Assembly (NCBI RefSeq): GCF_003202435.1
Contig: NZ_QJHK01000002.1
Span: 186,001 to 250,000 of the forward strand
Length of the DNA stretch: 64,000 nt
Source of the DNA: Flavobacterium cheongpyeongense
Lineage (GTDB): Bacteria; Bacteroidota; Bacteroidia; Flavobacteriales; Flavobacteriaceae
Reading direction: 5' to 3'
A program made the position numbers and the translations under genes. Shown here one piece after another: positions 45,021 to 54,443 of the stretch (its first letter is position 1; the number at the start of each line of letters is the position of its first letter). The notes beneath the pieces are model-generated. The model saw only the letters and a list, made by a program, of their open reading frames with translations, ran no database searches and was not told where the DNA came from.

Positions 45021-45620
45021 ATGAATAGTAATACCAGCTTTGAATCCAATAAATTTGAGTCTTTTAAAAAGGGAGATGAAGCTGCGTTTACTTATTTCTA
45101 CGACAAATACTTCCGTCGGATTACCTCATTTAATGTACAGTTTATTTATGACCAACAGGAAGCTGAAAATCTTACACAGGAAGCATTCATTAATTTATGG
45201 CAAAACAGGGAAAATATTGAATCTATAAACGGAATACAATCTTTTCTATACACCTACGCCAAATCAAAATGTCTGAATATTATTCGGCATAATAAAGTAA
45301 AAGACAAATTCAAAAACGATTTATTAAATCATACGGAAAGAGAGCTCAATATCGAAGTCCTAAATTCGATTCAGTTTGATACTTTAGAACTAACTGAATT
45401 AGAACGTATAATTAATGAATCTATAAACGATTTACCTCCAAAAACTCGTGAAGTTTTTATAAAAAAGCGCTTTGAGAATAAAAAAAATGCAGAAATAGCA
45501 GAAGAAATGCAGGTCTCCCTAAAAGCTGTTGAAGCCCATATGACAAAGGCTTTGAAGATTTTAAGAACTAAATTGTCGGATTATTTATTTTTGATTTTTA
45601 TTCTTATTTATAATAATTAA
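45021..45620 (+). CDS. ECF sigma factor (FecI-like)
   Basis: Extracytoplasmic-function sigma factor of 199 residues. Region 2 (about 10-80) has FTYFYDKYFRRITSFNVQFI and EAENLTQEAFINLWQNRENI; region 4 (about 125-180) has INDLPPKTREVFIKKRFENK and EEMQVSLKAVEAHMTKALK. The tail is hydrophobic (YLFLIFILIY). It is followed 66 bp later by its FecR anti-sigma and then by an STN-containing SusC, the standard three-part cell-surface signalling order. It should activate the downstream susC operon when the transporter senses substrate. Confidence 0.95.
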   Translation: MNSNTSFESNKFESFKKGDEAAFTYFYDKYFRRITSFNVQFIYDQQEAENLTQEAFINLWQNRENIESINGIQSFLYTYAKSKCLNIIRHNKVKDKFKNDLLNHTERELNIEVLNSIQFDTLELTELERIINESINDLPPKTREVFIKKRFENKKNAEIAEEMQVSLKAVEAHMTKALKILRTKLSDYLFLIFILIYNN

Positions 45621-45686
45621 AATTAAATAGTAGGGTATTTTATTTCTGAAGTGTACTTATCATAACGAGAAGTTAAAATTCAGATT

Positions 45687-46790
45687 ATGAAATCAGAAAT
45701 AATTTATAAGTACTTATCAAACGAAGCCTCTGAACAGGAAATTCTAACGCTTTTTGAATGGATTGAAGCTTCTGAAGAAAATAAAAAACAGTTTATCACT
45801 ATAAAGAAAACATGGGTACTTACTGCCTTGTCTGAAGATATTTCAGTTAATTCAACTCCGGTAATTAAGATTAAACCAAAAAATAAAGCTGCTAAATATT
45901 TGCAATATGCCGCTGTCATTTTAGTGCTGCTGGGTTTAGGAAAAATTGCTTTTAATTTTAATTATAAGACAAAACATTCAAAAGAGATTGTACTCGAACT
46001 TGGCAATGGACAGACAGAATACATTACAAAAAACAATCACAGCAATTTATTAAATAACAAAGGAGAAGTGATTGCTAAAAAACTTCATGGTCAGATTGTT
46101 TATTTTGGTAAAGTTAAAGATAATGAAGTACTATATAACTCATTAAAAATTCCTTATGGTAAAACATTTAAAGTTATACTTTCTGATGGAACTGTTATTA
46201 GTTTGAATTCCGGAACCACTTTACGCTATCCGGAACAATTTGGTGTTAACGGAAAAAGAACTGTTTATTTAACAGGAGAAGCCTTTTTTGAAGTAGCTAA
46301 AGACAAAGAACATCCCTTTATTGTAAATGCTAATGAGGTCGACATTGAAGTTTTGGGTACCAAATTCAATGTAAATGCTTATCCTGAAACCTCTATAGTT
46401 AACAGTGTTTTGGTCGAAGGAAGCATTCGCATATATGAAACTGCAAGTCCTTCAAATTCTGCATTGCTAAAACCAAACCAAATGGCTACATGGCAAAACG
46501 GCTCAAATAAAATTACAACAAAATCAGTTGATCCTTCTTTTTATTCTGCCTGGACGAAAGATGAACTTACTTTTAAAGATACTCCATTTTCGACCATCAC
46601 TAAAATAATTCAGCGGACTTATGATGTTGAGATTATTAATAAAAATTCAGATTTAGCCAAACAGACTTTCACCGGAACCATTAAAATTAGTGAATCAAGC
46701 GTAAAAAACATTTTAGAGCTTCTAAAACGTGACACACCCTTTGATTACACTATTAAAGAAAATACCATCACCATTACCAATCTTCCGTAA
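45687..46790 (+). CDS. FecR-family anti-sigma factor
   Basis: Single-pass inner-membrane protein that holds the sigma factor until signalled. The cytoplasmic N-terminal domain (1-68, YLSNEASEQEILTLFEWIEA) is followed by one TM segment (about 71-90), the FecR domain (about 150-250, PYGKTFKVILSDGTVISLNS and YLTGEAFFEVAKDKEHPFIV) and a C-terminal STN-like DUF4974 domain (about 290-367, LTFKDTPFSTITKIIQRTYD). 367 residues. The next gene, susC, starts 11 bp later. Confidence 0.95.
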   Translation: MKSEIIYKYLSNEASEQEILTLFEWIEASEENKKQFITIKKTWVLTALSEDISVNSTPVIKIKPKNKAAKYLQYAAVILVLLGLGKIAFNFNYKTKHSKEIVLELGNGQTEYITKNNHSNLLNNKGEVIAKKLHGQIVYFGKVKDNEVLYNSLKIPYGKTFKVILSDGTVISLNSGTTLRYPEQFGVNGKRTVYLTGEAFFEVAKDKEHPFIVNANEVDIEVLGTKFNVNAYPETSIVNSVLVEGSIRIYETASPSNSALLKPNQMATWQNGSNKITTKSVDPSFYSAWTKDELTFKDTPFSTITKIIQRTYDVEIINKNSDLAKQTFTGTIKISESSVKNILELLKRDTPFDYTIKENTITITNLP

Positions 46791-46801
46791 CCACCTAAAA
46801 T

Positions 46802-49800
46802 ATGAATCTTACTGCACAATTTTCAAGAAAAATTCTATTTTTCTTAGCCATTATATTATCAGGTTTAAAGGGTTTTTCACAAAACAAATCAATTACACTG
46901 CATTTTAAAAATGAACCAATTAGCTTGATTATCAAATCTATTGAAGAACAAACTGATTTTAGGATCATCTATAATTCAAAAAAAATTGATGCCGATCAAA
47001 AAGCGAGTATAAATGTAAAAAATGCCTCTTTGGAAGCTGTTTTAAAACAATTATTTAAAAGCAAAAATATTTCGTTTTATATTCAGAAAAAACAGGTTTT
47101 ATTAACGAACTCTACTCCTCCTTCAAGAGATAATTCAGAAGAAACAGAAAGAACAATCAAGGGAATTGTATTGAATGCTAAAGATAGCTCGCCGTTACCC
47201 GGAGCAACAGTAATGGTAAAAGGAACCGGAAGAGGTGCTATAACGGATATTGACGGAAGGTTTATTTATCAGTTGAAAGAAAAACACATCGCTAATGTTG
47301 TCCTTCAGGTTGTACTGCTCGGAATGGTAACTCAGGAACAGGAAGTTGGTAATGAAAATGATTTTACTTTTTATATGGAAGAAGCTGTAGATGAGCTGAA
47401 TCCGGTTATTATTACATCTTCGTACGGAACAAAAAAGTTAAAAGAAGAAATTGTAGGAAGTATTTCAACTATTACGGCAAAAGATATCCCGGTGCATCAA
47501 GCCTCAGAAAGTATTGATAAAATGCTTGAAGGGCAAATGGCTGGTGTTTTAGTTGAAAATACTTCAGGCGTTGGAGGTCCTGTAAAAATTAATATTCGTG
47601 GACAGGGAACATTAAAACCATTAAATGGAAATCTTATAAGTACATCCTCGCAACCTTTAATCATTATTGATGGAATAATTATGACAGAAGAAACCGGTAT
47701 TGATAATGGTTTCTTTACTGGCGTTGGAGGTGATGGTGAAAACTTATCAAATCCTCTGGCAAGAATATCTCCTGATAATATTGAAAGTTTTACTGTATTG
47801 AAAGATGCAGCGGCAGTAGGTTTATATGGTGCAGATGGCGCAAATGGAGTTATACTGATTACCTCCAAAAAAGGTAGAAAAGGCAAAGCTAAATTTAGTT
47901 TTTCGAATCAGCTTGGAACTTCGACTGCTATTAATCAAATCAAATATCTCAATGGTGCTCAATATGCTGAACTTAGAAATGATTATTTAAAAAATACTAC
48001 AGCTAATTATGTTCCGGTTCCCTATAACGGCATAAATACTAACTGGTTTGATTTATTAAATAATTCAGGTATGTATAACAAATACAATTTTAGTGTTACA
48101 GGCGCAACTTCTAAATTTTCTTATAATGCTAATTTAACGTATTTAGATATTGATGAACCTCAGTTAGGCAATACAACGAAGCAATTAAATGGAGGAATAA
48201 ATTTAGGCTACAGAACATCCAAATGGAATATCAACTTATCTCTCAACCCTAGTTACATCAAAAAAGATGCTCCAAACATCTATTATGATTTTGCATATTT
48301 ACCAAACCTATCCCCTTATAATGCTGACGGAACATATTCTAAAGTTGGATTGAATGGTATAACTGGAGGTAATCCCCTAGCAGCTATTGATCAAAATATG
48401 AACGTAACAGATTCGTATAGCGTTTTGGGAAGTTTGAACTTAGGATACGAGCTGAATAAAAACATAAAAATTTCTACTTTATTCGGTATGGATTATAAAG
48501 ATAAAACTCAGGATCGTTATTTTTCTGCTGAAAATGAAAGTGGTCAGGCAAATGGTTCTTTTATGTATGAGGGCAATATCTATCCTGCTTATGGAAGACG
48601 TCTTATCAATGAGCGAAATTCAACCAAATGGAATTGGCAGGGACAGGCATTATTTAATAAACAAATCAATCAGGATAATGCCATAGATGGTGTTTTAGGC
48701 TCTGAACTTTCTGAAGAGAGAACTGATTTTAACTATTCATCCGCCAGAGGTTTTGTAAATCCAAATATAATAAACGATATCCAAGATGCTATTCAGGATG
48801 ATGATCCTTTAACCCCTTTAGTGGATGAATCTAAGGCAAGACAAGCTTTTGAAAGTGATATTAATTATAATTCAAGAGTCTCTTTCTTTTCTCAAATTAA
48901 TTACAACTATAAGAAAAAATATTATTTCTTAGGAAATTTTAGGCGTGATGAAAGTTCCGTTTTTGGTAATGACACCAATGTAGCCCTAAACAGTGGTGCT
49001 GGCCTGGCCTGGTTAGCAAGTAATGAAAACTTTTTAAGATCAAGTTCGTGGATTGATTTCTTAAAACTAAAAGTAAGTTATGGTTCTACAGGTAATTCAA
49101 GAATTGGTTCTTACAGATCAAAAGGACTCTATAATATATTAGAAAATGGATACAATGGTGGAGAATATGCAACTCCAAGCGATGCTCCTAATGGAAATTT
49201 GAAATGGGAAAAAAATAAAAAATTTAATGCCGGTGTAGATTTTAATGTTTTTAAAACTATCGAATTAACATTAGAATATTATTATGATGATCTCAGCGAT
49301 TTGATTACAAGCAGGGATATTCCTGTAGAAACCGGATATAGTTCTGTACAGTTAAATGCTGCAAGTATGTATAACACAGGTTTTGAATTAAGTACGCGAA
49401 TCAAATGGTTTCAGAAAGGCAAATTTAAATGGACAACTGCATTTAATATCTCTACTGTAGATAGTAAAGTAACTGATTTAGTAGGATTAGGCAGTGATTA
49501 CTCAACAGCATCAATCGCACTTGCACAAAAAATTGGTTACAGTACTACAACAATCTGGGGAGCTAAGTGGGCCGGAGTTGATCCTGCAACTGGAAGGGAT
49601 TTAATAAATAAAGATGGGCAAATTTATGATGCTGCAGCATATAACAGGACATTTACAGCAGCAGACTGGGAGCCAATTGGTGATTCACAGCCTAAAGCTT
49701 TTGGTGGATTTAACAATAGCTTTTCTTTAAATAATAGCATCACATTAGGTATAACAGGGTCTTTTCAATGGGGTGGGGATAAATTAGTTTCTGATAATAT

Positions 49801-50155
49801 TATTTCAAAATATCAAATTACTTCAAACCGAAATATGTCTGTGAACGCTTATGATTACTGGAGAAAACAAGGAGATATTGTTTCTCAGCCGGCTCCAAGC
49901 AATACTGCTTTAGTACCTAATTTAGACAGAAACATTTACGATGCTACCTACATCAAAATCAGTAATATCAACCTGAGTTATAATGTTCCAATAAAAAATA
50001 CTTTTCTGGATGCCTTAACTGTTTTTGCAAATGTCACAAATGCATTGTATTGGTATAAAGAAAAGAGCCCGGAAGGAATGAACGGCATTAGAGAATTCAG
50101 CTATACTTATCCACAAGCACGAACTATTTCGTGTGGTATTAATACTAAATTTTAA
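46802..50155 (+). CDS. SusC-family TonB-dependent transducer with N-terminal STN domain
   Basis: Outer-membrane importer that also signals to FecR. At 1117 residues it is longer than the xylan SusC because of an STN domain (about 28-103, ITLHFKNEPISLIIKSIEEQ). Then come a carboxypeptidase-like domain (about 118-205, IKGIVLNAKDSSPLPGATVM), plug (NPVIITSSYGTKKLKEEIVG, PLIIIDGIIMTEE, AAAVGLYGADGANGVILITS) and barrel, ending GINTKF. The SusC TonB-box region has ITSSYG in place of VVIGYG. The substrate is not evident: no glycoside hydrolase is in the operon, only a lipoprotein and a di-haem peroxidase, so metal, haem or another ligand is possible. Confidence 0.93.
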   Translation: MNLTAQFSRKILFFLAIILSGLKGFSQNKSITLHFKNEPISLIIKSIEEQTDFRIIYNSKKIDADQKASINVKNASLEAVLKQLFKSKNISFYIQKKQVLLTNSTPPSRDNSEETERTIKGIVLNAKDSSPLPGATVMVKGTGRGAITDIDGRFIYQLKEKHIANVVLQVVLLGMVTQEQEVGNENDFTFYMEEAVDELNPVIITSSYGTKKLKEEIVGSISTITAKDIPVHQASESIDKMLEGQMAGVLVENTSGVGGPVKINIRGQGTLKPLNGNLISTSSQPLIIIDGIIMTEETGIDNGFFTGVGGDGENLSNPLARISPDNIESFTVLKDAAAVGLYGADGANGVILITSKKGRKGKAKFSFSNQLGTSTAINQIKYLNGAQYAELRNDYLKNTTANYVPVPYNGINTNWFDLLNNSGMYNKYNFSVTGATSKFSYNANLTYLDIDEPQLGNTTKQLNGGINLGYRTSKWNINLSLNPSYIKKDAPNIYYDFAYLPNLSPYNADGTYSKVGLNGITGGNPLAAIDQNMNVTDSYSVLGSLNLGYELNKNIKISTLFGMDYKDKTQDRYFSAENESGQANGSFMYEGNIYPAYGRRLINERNSTKWNWQGQALFNKQINQDNAIDGVLGSELSEERTDFNYSSARGFVNPNIINDIQDAIQDDDPLTPLVDESKARQAFESDINYNSRVSFFSQINYNYKKKYYFLGNFRRDESSVFGNDTNVALNSGAGLAWLASNENFLRSSSWIDFLKLKVSYGSTGNSRIGSYRSKGLYNILENGYNGGEYATPSDAPNGNLKWEKNKKFNAGVDFNVFKTIELTLEYYYDDLSDLITSRDIPVETGYSSVQLNAASMYNTGFELSTRIKWFQKGKFKWTTAFNISTVDSKVTDLVGLGSDYSTASIALAQKIGYSTTTIWGAKWAGVDPATGRDLINKDGQIYDAAAYNRTFTAADWEPIGDSQPKAFGGFNNSFSLNNSITLGITGSFQWGGDKLVSDNIISKYQITSNRNMSVNAYDYWRKQGDIVSQPAPSNTALVPNLDRNIYDATYIKISNINLSYNVPIKNTFLDALTVFANVTNALYWYKEKSPEGMNGIREFSYTYPQARTISCGINTKF

Positions 50156-50158
50156 AAG

Positions 50159-51637
50159 ATGAAATATTTAAAAAGTATCATTAGATCAAAATATATAATC
50201 ATTCTAACTATAAGCTTTTTAATGTATAGCTGTAGTAATTTTTTAGAACAGGAGCCAGGAGATAAAACTTCAATTACAGAACAGTTAAAAGATAAGAAAG
50301 GAGTATTAATGGCATTAAACGGTTTATATTTGGCCCTCAAAAATAATGTGAGTGGAGAAATATTTTCTGTTTATGCAGACCTGCAGGGCGGTAATTTAAA
50401 ATTTAGCCCTTCTCTGGTAGCCGGTACAAAAGGAGAAATCACCATTCCTGAAAACATAAAAGAAGTATATTCCTTCGAAGATCAGTCTGTGGAATCTGAT
50501 TTTGCATTATTCTACACAAATGGCTATAGTATTATCAATCAGGCAAATCTTATTTTAGAATATACAGATGCTCTGTTAGATGCTACTGCAGCAGAAAAAA
50601 GTCAAATAAAAGCTGAGGCTATGACTGTTAGGGCTTACATGCACTTTTTGCTAAGCGAAATCTATAGTCAAAATTACGGATATACTCAGGATGCTTCTCA
50701 TATGGGGATTGTTTACAGTACCCACTCGATTGGTAAAGGTATTACTTATCCTGCAAGGGAAACTGCCGCCAATACTTATTCATTGATTATAAATGATCTT
50801 AAAACATCTCTTGATTTATATAGTAACGCGGTTCTTTTCGATGGCCCTGCTTATTCTTATTTTAATAGTAACAGTACAAAAGCTTTGTTGGCCAGAGTTT
50901 ATCTCTCTAAAAAGGATTGGAAAAATGCTTATGATACGGCAAATGATGTAATCGAAAATTCTGGTGTAAGCCTGATAAGTTCTGCCGATTATATTTCACA
51001 ATGGGAAAAGATAGATCTCCCTACATCCGAAACTTTATTAGAATTTTCTGTAACTAAAAATACCGATGGATCTTTTACCGGATCATTATCATCCTATTTT
51101 GGATATACTTTTGATACTAATTATGAAAGGTATACAGCATCGCAGGATTTGATTGATCTGTATGAAACCAATGATATTAGAAAACAGCTGTTTTTAGTAA
51201 AACCACTTTCTACATTGGTGAATTTACAACCGGTAATGCTTAACTATTATTTTACTAAAAAGTTCCAGGGAAATCCCGGATATGTGGCATTTAGGTTAAG
51301 TGAACAATATTTAATAAGGGCCGAAGCATCAATAGGACTTAATAACCCGGAACAGGCAAAGAAAGATATTAATATTATAAGAGAAAGAGCAAACGCTGCT
51401 TTATTAACTACTACAGATAATATTGCCGAAGCTTTGTTTCTGGAAAGAAGAAAAGAGCTTTGTTTTGAAGGGCACCTGTTTTTTGATATAGCAAGGAACA
51501 AAAAGGATATTTCTCGTACTGATGGCTGCATATCGTTAAACTGCGGACTCACCTACCCATCACCTAAGTATGTATTACCAATACCACTAAATACTCTTTA
51601 CGTTAACTCAAATTTAGAACAAAATGAATCGTATTAA
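50159..51637 (+). CDS. SusD/RagB-family lipoprotein paired with the STN-SusC
   Basis: Surface lid of the second SusCD importer. Lipoprotein signal with Cys25 (M-Y-S-C), then SNFLEQEPGDKTSITEQLKD. SusD hallmarks are AEAMTVRAYMHFLLSEIYSQ, ALLARVYLSKKDWKNAYDTA, VAFRLSEQYLIRAEASIGLN and LERRKELCFEGHLFFDIARN. It starts 4 bp after susC, and its last 14 bp overlap the next gene. 492 residues is somewhat shorter than the xylan SusD. The ligand is unknown. Confidence 0.93.
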   Translation: MKYLKSIIRSKYIIILTISFLMYSCSNFLEQEPGDKTSITEQLKDKKGVLMALNGLYLALKNNVSGEIFSVYADLQGGNLKFSPSLVAGTKGEITIPENIKEVYSFEDQSVESDFALFYTNGYSIINQANLILEYTDALLDATAAEKSQIKAEAMTVRAYMHFLLSEIYSQNYGYTQDASHMGIVYSTHSIGKGITYPARETAANTYSLIINDLKTSLDLYSNAVLFDGPAYSYFNSNSTKALLARVYLSKKDWKNAYDTANDVIENSGVSLISSADYISQWEKIDLPTSETLLEFSVTKNTDGSFTGSLSSYFGYTFDTNYERYTASQDLIDLYETNDIRKQLFLVKPLSTLVNLQPVMLNYYFTKKFQGNPGYVAFRLSEQYLIRAEASIGLNNPEQAKKDINIIRERANAALLTTTDNIAEALFLERRKELCFEGHLFFDIARNKKDISRTDGCISLNCGLTYPSPKYVLPIPLNTLYVNSNLEQNESY

Positions 51638-53096
51638 AATTATATCTGTATTGTATATCGTTGCAACATTATTTTTTTCTTGTTCTAAGGACGACTATAG
51701 ATTAGACTCAAAAAACTTTGATCCTTTTATAAGGTTTAATTTATTGGTAAACACTTCAAATAATATTCCACTGGAATATCCATCTGTTAATACCGTTTTG
51801 GCTCCTATAGTTAGTTTTGAAAACAAATCGGTAAAAACATTAAAAGTACCGGTAACATTAAGTTCAATACCTTTAAAATCTGCTATTACAGCAAAATTTA
51901 GTGCTGTTACTTCCGGAGATGTAAATAGTTTTAGTATAGAACCTACAAACGAATTACTTTTTGAAGGAAGTAAATTAACTGATACTATCTTTATTTCTTT
52001 TGAAAAAAGATGGAAAGAAAAACAAACTATAACCTTAAAATTAGAAAGTACATCTGATCCTGAAATTCATATTGGTAATTTAAATACATCTGTTTCAAAT
52101 GACGTCCTAACAATCACATTAGGCGAAGTGAGTACACCGTATTCATTGTCAGCAAATAGAATAGTTGTAAAAGGAGCTGCTGGCGAAACAATTGACTTTA
52201 AAGTAAATTTTCCTAACGGATTTATTCCTTCAGAAATTGAAAATCTTGCTATTTTCAAATTTCTAAATGGCTTTGATTATTCTTTAACTCATGATGACTT
52301 TGGGGATAACAGAAAATCAATTACCTATCACTTAACTCTTTTAGAAGATATTCAGGAAGACGATGTATATTATGAAACCAGCATTACACTTGTAAATGCA
52401 GGAGATTATATTGCTACGGGAACGAGTGTCTTACAAATCGTTAAACCTATAAAATCGAATCGTGATATTCTTGCAAATCCTGCTTCTAAATTCTATGATT
52501 TATCAAATCAATTTTACCTGACATATGGTGAAAACTGGTTTGATAGAAGTGGTACTTGTGCATGGCAGGCTTTTAATGCTTTTACTTTTCCTGTGGTAGT
52601 AACAAAGGATAATGAAAATGCCATCTTGTACAGTGACAAAGGAAACACAAACCCTAATGATGATGTTTACCATGATGCTTTTAAAATTGGGTTTAATGTA
52701 TCTACCGGTACTAATACAACCAATTCATTTAATCTAAAAAGATGGTTTTCTAACGAAAGTACTACTAGCGCAAACTCACCAGGATTTAATATTACATCAG
52801 CATTAGAATTTTTTCCTGAAAACGGTAACAGCAAAACGAATGGAAAAGTTCTCGTAATTCCTCAATATATCACAATTACCGGAACGAATAAAAACAGCTA
52901 TAGTATTGCAATTTCAGGTCAAGGAACTTACAAAGAAATTAGTACGGGTTTATTTGAAATTTCTTTTGAATTGAAATTAACCAACGATAAACTTTTTGGA
53001 GGAACAGTCTCTTCTCAATATAGGATTTACAATAATAAAGTTTATCCAACATTAGCACCTTTAAATGAATCTTGTCCTAAAGAAGTTACATTATAA
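51624..53096 (+). CDS. Unknown surface lipoprotein of the SusCD/peroxidase operon
   Basis: Not recognised as a named family. A lipoprotein signal with Cys20 (F-F-S-C) is followed by S-K-D-D, an acidic run resembling surface-export signals of Bacteroidota lipoproteins. The rest (490 residues) looks all-beta, with Ig-like strands (VKTLKVPVTLSSIPLKSAIT, SNDVLTITLGEVSTPYSLSA), a middle region with Trp and Cys (YGENWFDRSGTCAWQAFNAF), and a C-terminal lipocalin-like pattern (KNSYSIAISGQGTYKEISTG). It overlaps susD by 14 bp and ends 2 bp before the peroxidase, so it belongs to the complex. Role: possibly an extra ligand-binding subunit. Confidence 0.75.
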   Translation: MNRIKIISVLYIVATLFFSCSKDDYRLDSKNFDPFIRFNLLVNTSNNIPLEYPSVNTVLAPIVSFENKSVKTLKVPVTLSSIPLKSAITAKFSAVTSGDVNSFSIEPTNELLFEGSKLTDTIFISFEKRWKEKQTITLKLESTSDPEIHIGNLNTSVSNDVLTITLGEVSTPYSLSANRIVVKGAAGETIDFKVNFPNGFIPSEIENLAIFKFLNGFDYSLTHDDFGDNRKSITYHLTLLEDIQEDDVYYETSITLVNAGDYIATGTSVLQIVKPIKSNRDILANPASKFYDLSNQFYLTYGENWFDRSGTCAWQAFNAFTFPVVVTKDNENAILYSDKGNTNPNDDVYHDAFKIGFNVSTGTNTTNSFNLKRWFSNESTTSANSPGFNITSALEFFPENGNSKTNGKVLVIPQYITITGTNKNSYSIAISGQGTYKEISTGLFEISFELKLTNDKLFGGTVSSQYRIYNNKVYPTLAPLNESCPKEVTL

Positions 53097-53098
53097 TT

Positions 53099-54247
53099 AT
53101 GAAATTAAAAAAATTAATAATACCCGTTTTACTGCTTTTGAGTTTAACAGCTTATAAAAGCACCGAAGAACCTGATTACACAGATATCCAGGAACTAAGA
53201 AAAGTATACTCATCTGGAGATACCTCAAAATGGCCTGCTGCGGAATTGCATGAAAGTATCGACAAATCTAAATTTCAGGATATCGGGGTACTTCCTGCTG
53301 TTCCTTATCCTGCTTACAATCCCTATTCTAAGGAAAAAGAAAGTCTGGGCAAAGTATTATTTTTTGATCCAAGATTATCCAACAGCGGACAAATTGCCTG
53401 TGCTTCCTGCCATAATCCGGAATTAGGATGGACAGATAACCTGACCCGTTCTTTTGGTCATGACCGCCAGACCGGAAAACGAAATTCGATGACTATTTTA
53501 AATTCGGCTTACGCAACTTCTTTATTTTGGGATGGTCGTGCCAAGAGTTTAGAAGATCAGGCACAATTCCCTGTAGGTGATCCTTTAGAAATGAACGAAA
53601 AACTGACGATTGCAGTAAGCAAAATTGGAAAGATAAAGGGTTACAACCCGCTTTTTGAAGCTGCTTTTGGAGACAAAAAAGTTACGCTCGAAAGAATTCA
53701 GTATGCTATTGCTACATTCGAAAGATCCATCAACAGTCCGAAAAGTAAGTTTGATTATTTCGTTAGCGGAAAATCAGATGCTTATACGGATCAGCAGGTA
53801 AAAGGACTGCATTTGTTCAGAACCAAGGCACAATGTATCAACTGTCATAACACGCCTTATTTCAGCGACAACCAGTTTCATAATGACGGACAGGTTTTAT
53901 TCGGAACAAAAAATGAAGACTTCGGGCGTTACAATGTTACGAAAGACGTAAAAGATATTGGCAAATTCAGAACGCCTACGCTTCGTGAAGTGGTGAACAC
54001 CAGACCATGGATGCATCATGGGCATTTTCCAACTTTACTGGATGTGGTTGAATTTTACAATTTAGGAAATTCTGCAAAAATTCAAAAAAAATATCTAGGA
54101 ACAGCACGTGACTCTTTAATACCAAAATCGGATCCTATTTTAAAAAAGCTAAAACTAAACAAAACTGAAATGAATGACCTTATATCGTTTATTGAAACTC
54201 TAAGTACAGCTTCTATTAGAATAAAATCACCTAATTTACCTAAATAA
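53099..54247 (+). CDS. Di-haem cytochrome c peroxidase (CcpA/MauG family)
   Basis: Periplasmic or surface di-haem enzyme that reduces H2O2 or, like MauG, modifies a partner. Two c-type haem sites, CASCH (101-105) and CINCH (246-250). Met305 in TRPWMHHGHFP is the expected distal ligand of the high-potential haem, favouring peroxidase over MauG (which has Tyr). NSMTILNSAYATSLFWDGRA is also characteristic. The hydrophobic leader ends SLTAYKS, where a Cys would make a lipobox; Tyr is present instead. It closes the susC-susD-lipoprotein operon (2-bp gap). A truncated second copy of its 3' end lies 2.3 kb downstream. Confidence 0.93.
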   Translation: MKLKKLIIPVLLLLSLTAYKSTEEPDYTDIQELRKVYSSGDTSKWPAAELHESIDKSKFQDIGVLPAVPYPAYNPYSKEKESLGKVLFFDPRLSNSGQIACASCHNPELGWTDNLTRSFGHDRQTGKRNSMTILNSAYATSLFWDGRAKSLEDQAQFPVGDPLEMNEKLTIAVSKIGKIKGYNPLFEAAFGDKKVTLERIQYAIATFERSINSPKSKFDYFVSGKSDAYTDQQVKGLHLFRTKAQCINCHNTPYFSDNQFHNDGQVLFGTKNEDFGRYNVTKDVKDIGKFRTPTLREVVNTRPWMHHGHFPTLLDVVEFYNLGNSAKIQKKYLGTARDSLIPKSDPILKKLKLNKTEMNDLISFIETLSTASIRIKSPNLPK

Positions 54248-54443
54248 GCAGTTGATTCCTAATTTATAGTTTCCTAAATATACGGCTCTGAAGAATTTAC
54301 ATATGAATAATTCAAAGAAATACGAAACCTTAGTTAAACATAATTTCGAAATCAAATAAATGGGCGGTGCATAACCAAAAACAGTACCTGAAGCCATCGT
54401 CCCGTAAAATTTAACGAAACCAAAAGGGAAGCCATATTTTTTT
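54248..54443. other. Spacer between peroxidase and ferredoxin genes
   Basis: 196 bp with a G+C-richer part (about 54361-54440) than the AT-rich cassette that follows. On the minus strand a frame is open through the whole spacer; an ATG within it gives 53 codons (54236-54397, start MASGTVFGYAPPIYLI) that overlaps the peroxidase end. No promoter was assigned. It may be a recombination scar. Confidence 0.4.

Noticed and set aside
54300..54360. Short plus-strand frame MNNSKKYETLVKHNFEIK in the peroxidase-ferredoxin spacer
   Set aside because: Only 18 codons and no supporting signals.
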